Shown: in pieces, positions 34,504 through 43,870 of the stretch | How the letters are laid out: each line of letters opens with the position of its first letter | How positions within the stretch are numbered: position 1 is the stretch's first letter | Source: Flavobacterium sp. 9 | GTDB lineage: Bacteria; Bacteroidota; Bacteroidia; Flavobacteriales; Flavobacteriaceae | Assembly (NCBI RefSeq): GCF_002754195.1 | Contig: NZ_PEEU01000001.1 | Coordinates: 5,704,001-5,768,000, forward strand | DNA: 64,000 nucleotides | Reading direction: 5' to 3' | Program-made: the position numbers and the translations under genes | The notes under the pieces: generated by a model | Databases searched by the model: none | Seen by the model: only the letters and a program-made list of their open reading frames with translations | What the model was told of the DNA's origin: nothing

Positions 34504-34539
34504 AAATTTCATGCATTACACTCAACGTGTAGTTTTATT

Positions 34540-35367
34540 TTAAACGATACCTTCTTTCGCCAAGGCATTTTTTACTTCTTTGTACCAATACGGAAACAGT
34601 TTAGAAAGCCTGTTTTCTATTTCCTGAACAATCTCAATTCTGTATTTTTTTTGTCCGGCAATGTGTGTGTAACCAATTTTATCTGCAAGCTGACTGTTTT
34701 CGTACAAGTTTTTTTTCCACAGTAATAATGTTGGTTTAACATTATTGTGATGTAATAATGCCGCAAGATTATATTGTTCTAAAACAATACAAGGTTCTAC
34801 TTTTGTTATTCCCGGATTATTATTTTTTATAAAAATTTCCTCTAAAGCATAAAAAGCTTTTAGAAACTGATCCCGAAGTTCAAGGTCTCTAAAACCCAAA
34901 ACTCCGCAGTTAAAAGCGTATCCTAAATCTGGTTTCCAATAGTCTAAATCCTGAGTAAATTGATTAAAAAAATCCAAACGATATTGGTACATACTGTATA
35001 ATTCATAATCGTTTTGTTCGACAATTACCTTCTCAAAATCAAAATTTATTTTTTTCTTTATAAAAGCGTCATTATCAAGATGTATAAAAGGTTTAGTTTG
35101 TTTTTCGATGACATCAATTTTCGATTTCATCCAAATAACAGTGTCTTTATTACTGCTAATTTTACTAACTCTGCACGGAAGCATATACAGAAACTTATAA
35201 GCCGTTTCATCAGCATAAAGTTCAATATCCTTATACCATAAATGGCTGTATAATACGCTCAATGCAGTCGAATAAATTGTTTCTTTAAATTTATTTCCTT
35301 CATTCCATCGATTGTTGCTAATAGGAAATGCATCTAAGCTGTAAATTATTCTAGGCTCTTCCCTCAT
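34540..35367 (-). CDS. Glycosyltransferase-like protein (DUF6734 type), copy 2
   Basis: The 275-residue protein is a paralogue of the gene at 33451: the same start (IIYSLDAFPISNNRW), the same block ALSVLYSHLWY, and Asp98-Asn-Asp100 in IHLDNDAFIKK. The second half keeps AFNCGVLGFRD and YNLAALLHH. Its ATG overlaps the stop of the nucleotidyltransferase-like gene by four bases (ATGA), so the two are translationally coupled. Divergence between the copies suggests different substrates. It has no signal peptide. Confidence 0.65.
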   Translation of the reverse strand: MREEPRIIYSLDAFPISNNRWNEGNKFKETIYSTALSVLYSHLWYKDIELYADETAYKFLYMLPCRVSKISSNKDTVIWMKSKIDVIEKQTKPFIHLDNDAFIKKKINFDFEKVIVEQNDYELYSMYQYRLDFFNQFTQDLDYWKPDLGYAFNCGVLGFRDLELRDQFLKAFYALEEIFIKNNNPGITKVEPCIVLEQYNLAALLHHNNVKPTLLLWKKNLYENSQLADKIGYTHIAGQKKYRIEIVQEIENRLSKLFPYWYKEVKNALAKEGIV

Positions 35368-35942
35368 AATATATTTTTTTTAATAGTATGAATTAAGTTT
35401 TTTTCTTCCAGGAAAGTTACATTGTTGTACAAAGAAGCTTTTCGGCTGTGTTTATACAATCGTCTCCATTCATAATCGTTACCCTTTGCCTGTGAGGTGT
35501 TTAGATGTATTTCATTATTATGATTTATTTTACTTTCTTCAAACGAAGTATGCCAGACCATTTTACCCAACAAAGGCGATTGTATATGAGTTACGTTAGA
35601 AAAATCCCTTGGAAAACTGTCTATATTAATCGAAGTTTCTCCAACTCTGAATATGTTTACTAACGCTTCACCATTTTTTGTTTTATAGAATTTAGACGGA
35701 TATCTTCTTGTTGCCAATTTGCTAATCATGGGTTGTAAATCCTGTTCGTTTTCAAAAATTATATCGATATCATTAATTGTAATGTCATAATACTCGCGAA
35801 GATTAATATAGTCTGCAATGCCTCCGCAAAAGACCACTTTAGACATGTTTACATTATTAAATAAAAACTCTAAAGCCATTTGCTGAAAGCCGCGAATATT
35901 TCTTTTATCGTATTCTAAAAAAGAGGTGTTTTCAACATTCAT
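35364..35942 (-). CDS. Nucleotidyltransferase-like protein
   Basis: The 192-residue protein shows the nucleotidyltransferase-fold pattern: Gly40-Gly41 in VFCGGIADYINL, Asp58 and Asp60 in INDIDII, and a third acidic residue Asp108 in INIDSFP. These correspond to the metal ligands of the MNT/lincosamide-type superfamily, which transfer nucleotides to proteins, sugars or drugs. It has no partner HEPN toxin. It is coupled to the glycosyltransferase-like gene downstream and lies 11 bases after the tape-measure gene stop, so it is part of the eCIS transcript. A cargo or modification role is inference. Confidence 0.65.
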   Translation of the reverse strand: MNVENTSFLEYDKRNIRGFQQMALEFLFNNVNMSKVVFCGGIADYINLREYYDITINDIDIIFENEQDLQPMISKLATRRYPSKFYKTKNGEALVNIFRVGETSINIDSFPRDFSNVTHIQSPLLGKMVWHTSFEESKINHNNEIHLNTSQAKGNDYEWRRLYKHSRKASLYNNVTFLEEKNLIHTIKKNIL

Positions 35943-35953
35943 ATTTTTAATTT

Positions 35954-37705
35954 TTACCAGTTAACATATATGATTCGTTTTTTCCAAGCCAATTTTATGA
36001 TGCTCAAATTCCAGCTTAATTTGTCTAATAAAACATCTTGCGTTTTTCGTTCTATAATTATTGTGGGACTTTCGTCTCCAATAACGCTCAGTTTTCCCGG
36101 GCGTTGCAAAAACTCGTTTTGAAGTAATTCTGCCGATGATTTTTTCATGATATCCCAATTATCCAATACCGCCTGAAGCATTTCTGCCGCTTCTTTTTTC
36201 ATTTCTTCAGAGAGTACAATGTTTCTTTCAATAGGTTCGTCTATTGGAATATTGCATAAGAATTTTTCGAAAGTCATAGCATTCTCATAATCCTGTTCTT
36301 TTCCGGTCGCGACATAATGCAAAAGGTGCGTGGCAACTTCGGGATCATTTATTGTATTGTCTTTATCGAGCAATTTGCAATTAACAAACAGTGATTTCAA
36401 AAAGGGATGAATCAACATTAAACCCGCATTTTCTACATATAAACCGCTAATATCTGCTTCTAAAATATTTTCTTTTTTATCAAGCGAAAGCTCTTTTTTA
36501 TCGATTACTTTTTCATGATTATTTGGCGTTTTTTCTTCTGAATCATTCGATAATGATTCGATATTTTTCTCGTCTTTATGAACAGTTTCTTCTTTGTTTT
36601 TTATCGAAATAAAATCAGGATCAGGTGTTGTCGTTTCCTTATTTTTCTGAATTTTTTCTGCTTCGATTTCTGATTCTATTTCAGTTTTATTTTTTATCTC
36701 TGTTTCTGTTTCAGGTTTTATTGGTTCTTGTTTTTTTGAGGAAGTTTCGATTCCGGTTTCGATTCCCGTTTCTTTTCCTTTTAAAATAACCTTGTCTAGT
36801 TTTTTTTCGATAATCGAAATAATAGCATCTAGATTAGCCAGTAGTTCCAATTCGTTTTGGTTCTCAATTTGATTTTCAATTTCCTTTAGAAAAAGTTCTG
36901 TGTGTTTTAAAAAACTGTTCTGTTTATGAAATTCAAACACATTAGAAATCAATGCGAAAAGCTTTTGTTTTAAAATTGTATTGCTTGTTTCCAAAAGGCT
37001 TAAAACAACTATTTCCCACATTAAAAATCGTTGATTCGGAATCAATATATTTTTTGAAATACTGGTTTCAATAGATTTTTTTATCGCTTCAATCCTGATT
37101 ATTTTGGAATTGCTTTCAGCATTATTTTTTTTAAGTAATATTCCTTTTTTAATTATTGTTACAATTTGTTCATCACTAAATTGCTTGATAAATCGTGTTC
37201 TCGCAATTGGTTTTCGGACTGTATTTTTCCACTTAAAAGAAAAACTTTCATCATTTAGTATTTCATCAAAAGCCGTATCGTCAACTATTTTAAAATTATG
37301 ATCTAAAGTTGTCCACCAAACATTTGTGCCTGTTTCCAGGAAATAAAAAAAGCTTTCGATTTCTTTTTCCTGTGGTTTGATGATTTTATAACCTTCTATA
37401 TTATTTGAATCTTCTTTTTCAAAAACTTCTTCAACTTGTTTGGTGATTTTGTTTAGGATTTGCTCTTTAAAATCTTCAATATCCAAATTTTGATTAATGG
37501 CAATATCAATGTTTAGTTTGTCTAATTGTACGCTGTACGAAGGATTTTTAGAATCTAATTCATTAAAGTAATTTTCTAAAACTTTGAATATTTCCTGTTG
37601 TAAAAACGCATCAATATTGTCCTTGAGATAATATCCTTTTTCTTTAGAATCGGTATTTATCTCAAGGAAAACTTTATTGATGATATGTTTATTTGAATTT
37701 AGCAC
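35954..37705 (-). CDS. Contractile injection system tape-measure protein (Afp14-like)
   Basis: The 583-residue protein starts with NKHIINKVFLEINTDSKEKG and ends with a conserved-looking block (ENAGLMLIHPFLKSLF, HLLHYVATGKEQDYENAM, KIPL-type CNIPIDEPI), as in the CIS_TMP family. Between them is a charged Glu/Lys/Thr segment at about 315-410 that can vary in length. In eCIS particles this protein sets the tube and sheath length. The start overlaps the end of the fibre-position gene by 17 bases. Assignment rests on the terminal blocks and on its place in the order. Confidence 0.85.
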   Translation of the reverse strand: MLNSNKHIINKVFLEINTDSKEKGYYLKDNIDAFLQQEIFKVLENYFNELDSKNPSYSVQLDKLNIDIAINQNLDIEDFKEQILNKITKQVEEVFEKEDSNNIEGYKIIKPQEKEIESFFYFLETGTNVWWTTLDHNFKIVDDTAFDEILNDESFSFKWKNTVRKPIARTRFIKQFSDEQIVTIIKKGILLKKNNAESNSKIIRIEAIKKSIETSISKNILIPNQRFLMWEIVVLSLLETSNTILKQKLFALISNVFEFHKQNSFLKHTELFLKEIENQIENQNELELLANLDAIISIIEKKLDKVILKGKETGIETGIETSSKKQEPIKPETETEIKNKTEIESEIEAEKIQKNKETTTPDPDFISIKNKEETVHKDEKNIESLSNDSEEKTPNNHEKVIDKKELSLDKKENILEADISGLYVENAGLMLIHPFLKSLFVNCKLLDKDNTINDPEVATHLLHYVATGKEQDYENAMTFEKFLCNIPIDEPIERNIVLSEEMKKEAAEMLQAVLDNWDIMKKSSAELLQNEFLQRPGKLSVIGDESPTIIIERKTQDVLLDKLSWNLSIIKLAWKKRIIYVNW

Positions 37706-40700
37706 CAGTTGTAAGTTCGTCTATTTGTTTATTTAAATTATTCAGTATAAAATCTACTTTTGAGAATACTTTTAGCATGCTCAGCAAGAAATCTCTCAAT
37801 GATCCGTTGGTATCGGCATTGAATTTCATTGCGATAAAATTTTCAAATAAATTATTAAAAAGTACTCCTGTTGAGAAAATTTGTTTTTCAGAAGCCTTAA
37901 GCGTTTCCGGATCCTGACATCTCAAAATTGTGTAAAACAAAGAAGTATTTAATTTGATAAGTGTTTGTACTGCAGTAATCTGATTTGAATTTTGCAATCT
38001 AATGGCAGCGGCAACAACTGTAGCTATAGAATTGAAATATTCTTGTTTGAAGATTTCAGATAATTTAGTATTTGACTTACCGTTGATGTAACTCGGAAGA
38101 TCTTTTTGAACATCGAGAAATCTGCTTTCGGTATCAGCAATGAAGTTAACGGTTTCCTTATTGAATTTATTTATATCAGAAGTTTCTCTTAAATTGGTAG
38201 TCGTTTCAATTGACTCTTTTACAAATAAATCAGCATTGTCAAGACATAGATTTACTTCAGGCACTTTTTTAAACTCAATTAATTTTGGACCATCGGTTAC
38301 TGAGCCACATTTACCTTCAGCAGTTAATGCAACGAAAATAGAAGGTTGATTAAATGAAGAAACTTGCTTTACTATTGGATCTTTTTTATCTGTACTTATT
38401 ATTTCCTTATCAATTTGCCAAGTGTAAGTTGCAGCATTTACAGAGTTGTTGGTTAAGGTTAGATTTCCCAATGGATCGATAACAAAAGCAAAACTTGCAG
38501 TAGGAAGATCTAAAAGTGTGATTGTTAGATTGGATGGTTTTCCGTCTATCAAAATATTTACACTTGTAACACCAGGAGAAACACTACCTGGATTAAACTG
38601 AACTCCTGCTCTTGAGATTAGAATAACTCCTTCTCCGGAAATAACAGCTCCTTTTACATTTGGTTCAAGGGTAAGTATCACTGGTTTATCGTTTCTGCAA
38701 AAGGATATTTTATTGACTAATTTGCCATCTATCAGTACTTTTGGGTCTTCAATTTCAAAACTTACTTGATGACTGATATGAAAACCACAATTGCCATTAT
38801 CAGCATTAAGAACAACATCAAATGTGAATTTTTTCTGTGATTCACTATTATACTTGTAGATGTGTTTTATTTCTGTTTTATCATCTGCGACAAGATTGGT
38901 TTTGTCTCCAAAATCCCAGATATATTTATTGCCGGCAATATTATCTCCGGTTATGGTAAAAGTAACTTCGGTTTCATTAATTCCTGATGGTTTTAAAGGA
39001 ACTGCGTTAAAATCGAATATTGGTTTTTCGAAAATGGTTATCGCGCAATCCGTATCAAAATTATTAACGGTAAATGTTATGGTTTGACCAATTAATTCTT
39101 TGCTGACAAAATTTGGATCAAACACAAGTTCTCCAAGTTCATTTACCGTTATTCCTCCGTTTTGATCATATCTCACATTGGCTTTTACAAAACCTCCCGC
39201 TGGAGAAATTTTAAAAGGCAGAGGTGGAGTTTTGCTGTCAAAACAAATTTTATCTACAGGCAAACTAAGACCAATATTGTTTTCATCACAACATAAATAC
39301 GGAATCGAAAAATCAGCCACAATTGGATTTAAAATAGGGATTCCTTCAGCAAATTTTTCAAAATCACTCGTTAAAGATGGTCTGCGAGCGTTGTAATAGT
39401 AATAATAAGGTACTTTTTCCTCAAGATATATCATTATAAAAGTACCTCCGGGAACTACGCCGGCTTTATGCTCATAACCATGATTTTTGTTCAGGTAATA
39501 TTTGGTGAAATTCTGAATGGTTTTATCCAGTTCATTAGCATTTACGGCAAGAATCATTATGTTGAATCCAAGTCCGTTATCTAATCTAATTTGTTGAATA
39601 GCTTTTAGTGCTTCTTTGTAATTGCGTCCCTGATGTCCTTCGATTCTGTAGAAATCACTATCAAGATGAATTTCAAGTGGATTTTTAGTATCCAGTAAAT
39701 CATCGTGATAACTAACATTGTTTTTTTCTAAGCCTAAAATGGTTTTATCAAAATCCCAGGCTTTAATAAGCGAATCGTTTACATTATTGTAAAAAGGGAT
39801 TGCTTTTTTACCCAATTTACCCAATTGCAAAGACGGCGTAATTTTTATAAAATCAAATGCTGAGTTGTAGTTTTCTAATAATTGAGCACTTCTCAAAATA
39901 AGACTGTACATTCTTTGTTTGGCTGTGTTTTCGCCGTAGCATAGTTGCAGTTCATCTGGAGTTTCTTCTTTTTCTTTCTCCTTTTTGTCTGAATCTTTAA
40001 CGGGAACTTCAGCATCTGCAAGACAGTCATTGCAAGTGGTTAGGTTTTCTCCTGTAAGTAAAGGCGATTTGTAAAATGCATGACGGAATTCATAACAAGG
40101 CTCCGTTTTAATTAATTCGCCCAGCATTAAATGTTTTGGAAAAGCATTGATATCGGGAGAACAATAACTATCGTTTATAGAAAGCAAAAGCGCTCTGATT
40201 TCGTTGTAAGTATCAACAAGATCGTTAAGCAAATCATACAGATATTGAAAATCAGCAGGAAGTACCGGATCTCCTTCAAAATTAAATAGTTCGTCTATTT
40301 TTTTCTGAATTGAATCTAAAACTGTTGGCATATTTAAGCCTTTCAGTAATTGAGTGTAACCATCCTGTAAATTTTTAACAACATTGTTTTTGAAAATGCC
40401 TTTGGTAAAAGTTTGTTTTATTGCCTCAAGATGTGCAAAATCATCTGGTTTTAATACAATTCTGTTTGATTTTAGGTCCGGTAATGAATAATATAAATTA
40501 GAATAATTGATTTTGCCAATCATGCTGTCACGATTCATTATTTGTGCGGCAACGACTTTGCTGACAATTAAAACTTTAAAATTGCCAACAATTTCTAATC
40601 CCTGATTGTCACACGAAAGACTTACACAAAGGTCAGATTCTTTTTCATAAGACTCCAGATACAAAAGAATTACAGCTTCTTTAAAATCAAATTTTGTATT

Positions 40701-41150
40701 TGCGCTAAAATCTGCTAAAGCAAAATTGGGATCTTTTTCTTTTTTTTGCTCTTCTTTTGTCAAGAGTTCAAAAAGAGGCAATTGCTTGTTTCCGTCATCA
40801 TAAAAGAAGGGTTTATAAGCCGCTTTTTTATTATCGTAAATTTTGCAATGCGTATAGGTTTTGGAGTCAAAATCTATTTTTTTGTTTCCCAATACATCTG
40901 CCAGATATAGTTTAAAAAGATCACCATCAGTAGTAATACCATTTCCTTGTGTTATTGAAATAGTTTGTTGATCCGGATTATAAGCAGTATAAAATCCGCA
41001 AACTATACCAACGCCACTCAGGTAAATGCGGGAAAGGCGATCCTGATCGTCAAAAAAATCTACTACCTCATTAAGGTTTCCTTCTGTAAGTACCTGATTC
41101 TTTGTGAATCTGCGGTATTGTGTTGTTATTGTTGAAAGTTTTGCTGACAT
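37689..41150 (-). CDS. Large PKD-containing protein at the eCIS fibre position
   Basis: The 1153-residue protein begins with TQYRRFTKNQVLTEGNLNEVVDFF and LSGVGIVCGFYTAYN, a start I associate with Bacteroidota eCIS loci. From about 640 it has Ig/PKD-like domains, one with the typical NKYIWDFGDKTN near 743, and another with KISFCRNDKPVILTL. The C-terminal 160 residues are helical. No signal peptide. The position between the second baseplate gene and the tape-measure gene is that of the fibre gene afp13, so it may be the receptor-binding or cell-contact protein; a baseplate-surface role is the alternative. Confidence 0.7.
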   Translation of the reverse strand: MSAKLSTITTQYRRFTKNQVLTEGNLNEVVDFFDDQDRLSRIYLSGVGIVCGFYTAYNPDQQTISITQGNGITTDGDLFKLYLADVLGNKKIDFDSKTYTHCKIYDNKKAAYKPFFYDDGNKQLPLFELLTKEEQKKEKDPNFALADFSANTKFDFKEAVILLYLESYEKESDLCVSLSCDNQGLEIVGNFKVLIVSKVVAAQIMNRDSMIGKINYSNLYYSLPDLKSNRIVLKPDDFAHLEAIKQTFTKGIFKNNVVKNLQDGYTQLLKGLNMPTVLDSIQKKIDELFNFEGDPVLPADFQYLYDLLNDLVDTYNEIRALLLSINDSYCSPDINAFPKHLMLGELIKTEPCYEFRHAFYKSPLLTGENLTTCNDCLADAEVPVKDSDKKEKEKEETPDELQLCYGENTAKQRMYSLILRSAQLLENYNSAFDFIKITPSLQLGKLGKKAIPFYNNVNDSLIKAWDFDKTILGLEKNNVSYHDDLLDTKNPLEIHLDSDFYRIEGHQGRNYKEALKAIQQIRLDNGLGFNIMILAVNANELDKTIQNFTKYYLNKNHGYEHKAGVVPGGTFIMIYLEEKVPYYYYYNARRPSLTSDFEKFAEGIPILNPIVADFSIPYLCCDENNIGLSLPVDKICFDSKTPPLPFKISPAGGFVKANVRYDQNGGITVNELGELVFDPNFVSKELIGQTITFTVNNFDTDCAITIFEKPIFDFNAVPLKPSGINETEVTFTITGDNIAGNKYIWDFGDKTNLVADDKTEIKHIYKYNSESQKKFTFDVVLNADNGNCGFHISHQVSFEIEDPKVLIDGKLVNKISFCRNDKPVILTLEPNVKGAVISGEGVILISRAGVQFNPGSVSPGVTSVNILIDGKPSNLTITLLDLPTASFAFVIDPLGNLTLTNNSVNAATYTWQIDKEIISTDKKDPIVKQVSSFNQPSIFVALTAEGKCGSVTDGPKLIEFKKVPEVNLCLDNADLFVKESIETTTNLRETSDINKFNKETVNFIADTESRFLDVQKDLPSYINGKSNTKLSEIFKQEYFNSIATVVAAAIRLQNSNQITAVQTLIKLNTSLFYTILRCQDPETLKASEKQIFSTGVLFNNLFENFIAMKFNADTNGSLRDFLLSMLKVFSKVDFILNNLNKQIDELTTGAKFK

Positions 41151-41161
41151 GGGAATAGTTT

Positions 41162-43870
41162 TTATAGTGATCCTAAATTCGTTTTTCCTAGTATAATTTT
41201 ATCTGACAATCGCTCGTTTTCATCGCTGCAATCAAACAGTCGTCCGGTTGGGTAAACATTGTCCAGAACGGTTAACGCCTTAATAAAGCTGATTAATTGT
41301 GGTTCCGGCTGCTCTTGATTCAAATCGGTTTTGGCGATTAAGTAGTCTTTATATGTTTTTTCAAATTGAACAAGCTGGTTTTCTGCGGGATCTTTTACAT
41401 CTTTTTCCCTATAGCCAATCCAGCATATTTTTGCCAGAACGTGAGCCGGCAATTCTTCTTTAATTATTTTTTCGATATAATTTCTAAAATCGGTATTGGC
41501 AAATCGTAAAGTATATCCCGGCAGTACAACGCTCACACGGTAGGAGTAGGGATCTATTGGTTCGTAATTATCGCATTCATCGGCGCAGATAGGCATGAAA
41601 GTATCCGGATTTACAGATGTGAGATTTACATCCGGACGAAGCATCATGTGTTCGATCAAAAACATTCCTTCTTCTGTAAAATCTTCTTTCATGAATTGAA
41701 TTAAATCCAGAATCGATTTTTCTAAATCAGGTAAATTAGTGTAGTATTCAAATCTGCGGGCAATAATGCGGTTTGGGTTTTTCTTGTCTGTGATTGCCGG
41801 ATTTATAATGTCATAAGAATATTTTCCGGCATCAGACTCTTGAATTAAAATATTGTCAACAATAGATAAATCTGTTATTGTACCGTTTTTAAAAGCCTCT
41901 TTTATTTTATATTCCCGAGTCTGAATAATTTGTAATACAGCAAAATAAAGCTCCTTATTTGCAGCAGAAGTATCAAAATATTCTGCTGTTGAAGAAAGTA
42001 CAATATCTTCATTCTTGTCTACAATACGCCATCTATAAACAGATTGATTGTCTGTATCTATAAAATTATACATTTGGACAAACGAATGAGAAAGATTTCT
42101 GCGACTGTAATCTCTAATACCAATGAGTCTTGAAATCCTTTTTTCGGCTCCTGAAACATTATTGGTATTCCATAAATTGGCAATGGGTTGTTTGTAATAA
42201 TCGAAAGCATTGCCGCGGTCTTTGCTTACTACTTTATAATCTTTCAGAAAGTTTTCTTTGTCACGCAATACGACCTGATCTGTGGTGTTGCCATAAATGG
42301 TTTTGTTAACGAATACGTATTCTGAAAAATTCTCTGCAAAACGTGATAAAAGATGGTCTAAAATTTTATTTCTTCGTTCAATATTATTGTCCTGCTGATC
42401 AAAAAGCAGTGCTGTAATAGTTTCATCGTCGTAATTTTCATATCCGTTTACAATATCATTAGCGCCTTCAATATCCTGAACAACTTGAGTAAAAAGAGTT
42501 CGGGACAAATTCCCGCTTACCGAAAGCAATTCGCTTACTTGCCCTAATTGTTTAAAATAACTTCCTAATATCTGATCAAAAAACAAAAGATATCCTTTTA
42601 ATTGTTTTGCTTTAGATTTACGTTCAACAGATGCTCTGGTAGGAAGTCCCACTTCGCCAATACCATATGTTTCAGGAAAATCATTTTGTATGGTGGTATA
42701 AAAATCCGTGTTAAGATATTCGCCATTTGGTATTTCTAATTCCTTATTTTGACTGGCATTGGTTGTCGCTTTGTCTTTTTCGAGTTTTATGGCGTCTAAA
42801 TAAAATTGTACTTTTGCCTGATTGATATTTAAGGGCAATAATCCTTTGTTGTAATTGAAAACACTTTTAGGACAAATAACAGGTTTTTCGTAAGGTGCAA
42901 GACAGATAAGCCATTTGTTTTCCAGATCATCACCAGCACAATTCCCTAAAGAAATATCTTTAATTAGCAGTACGTCCGGCACTGATATTATTATTCTCAT
43001 AATATCCGAAAGACGCACTTCGTTTCTCAAATCGGCGATAAGCAATTCTTCAGTATCAATAAAACCATGCTGTAAAGTTGGTCCGTCAAAAATTTCCAAA
43101 GTCGAATATCCTTTGTCAATCATTTGCTTTAGAGAATAAAAATTGACCGTTGTCGATAAGTAACTTTCCAGTGCATCACGGACATTTGCATGAACCAATT
43201 CTTCATCGGCTTCGGTATTTACTTCAATATCTGCGCATATTTTTATTGGATAGTCTACAACTTTTTTTATGTCAACAAGATCTTCGCAAAGGTTTCTGTT
43301 TGCATGATATTGCTTTCTTATTTTTTCTTTAACAATCGCTATATCTGCAGGTTTTGAACTTACAAAATCTACATACAAATCATATAAACCATTGAGCTCA
43401 AATGATTTTCTTAATTTTGGAGTTGCTGATAAATCATTAAAATCCTTAACATCATAAGAAAGTTTATCTTTTTTACAGTCTACATATACTGTTTTTTCAT
43501 GTTTTGCGAGCCAGCAGTTTCGAACTCCTTCTATATCTATAAATAGTTTTCGGTAATCATTTTGCGTTACAGGACTTGATGACAATACTTCTGAGGCTTT
43601 AAAAAACTGTTTCGGAATACCCTTATTAATGTCATTAGATTCTAATATATTTTCGATTGGCAGATTGAGTCTCATGCCAAGATCAGAAATAGCGTAGCAA
43701 AGCATCTCCAGCATCGTAATACCTGGATCGTGCTCATTAAAATCAGTCCAAAATTTACTACCAAAAGACTCTATATATTCGATTCCTTTTTTTCTCAAAT
43801 AAAAGAAATCCAAATCGTCATCGGTTGCTGATTTTTTAGGAATGGTGATATGTTGGTTTAGTATTGACAT
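41162..43870 (-). CDS. eCIS baseplate protein (Afp12-like)
   Basis: The 902-residue protein holds the family signature FNEHDPGITMLEMLCYAISDLGMR near 45-65 (given here as its start NEHDPGITMLE), then a long mixed alpha/beta body. A protein of this type forms the second large baseplate wedge component next to the gpJ-like Afp11. The gene is followed 11 bases later by the PKD gene and its start overlaps the Afp11-like gene end by 13 bases, which supports coupled translation. Confidence 0.85.
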   Translation of the reverse strand: MSILNQHITIPKKSATDDDLDFFYLRKKGIEYIESFGSKFWTDFNEHDPGITMLEMLCYAISDLGMRLNLPIENILESNDINKGIPKQFFKASEVLSSSPVTQNDYRKLFIDIEGVRNCWLAKHEKTVYVDCKKDKLSYDVKDFNDLSATPKLRKSFELNGLYDLYVDFVSSKPADIAIVKEKIRKQYHANRNLCEDLVDIKKVVDYPIKICADIEVNTEADEELVHANVRDALESYLSTTVNFYSLKQMIDKGYSTLEIFDGPTLQHGFIDTEELLIADLRNEVRLSDIMRIIISVPDVLLIKDISLGNCAGDDLENKWLICLAPYEKPVICPKSVFNYNKGLLPLNINQAKVQFYLDAIKLEKDKATTNASQNKELEIPNGEYLNTDFYTTIQNDFPETYGIGEVGLPTRASVERKSKAKQLKGYLLFFDQILGSYFKQLGQVSELLSVSGNLSRTLFTQVVQDIEGANDIVNGYENYDDETITALLFDQQDNNIERRNKILDHLLSRFAENFSEYVFVNKTIYGNTTDQVVLRDKENFLKDYKVVSKDRGNAFDYYKQPIANLWNTNNVSGAEKRISRLIGIRDYSRRNLSHSFVQMYNFIDTDNQSVYRWRIVDKNEDIVLSSTAEYFDTSAANKELYFAVLQIIQTREYKIKEAFKNGTITDLSIVDNILIQESDAGKYSYDIINPAITDKKNPNRIIARRFEYYTNLPDLEKSILDLIQFMKEDFTEEGMFLIEHMMLRPDVNLTSVNPDTFMPICADECDNYEPIDPYSYRVSVVLPGYTLRFANTDFRNYIEKIIKEELPAHVLAKICWIGYREKDVKDPAENQLVQFEKTYKDYLIAKTDLNQEQPEPQLISFIKALTVLDNVYPTGRLFDCSDENERLSDKIILGKTNLGSL

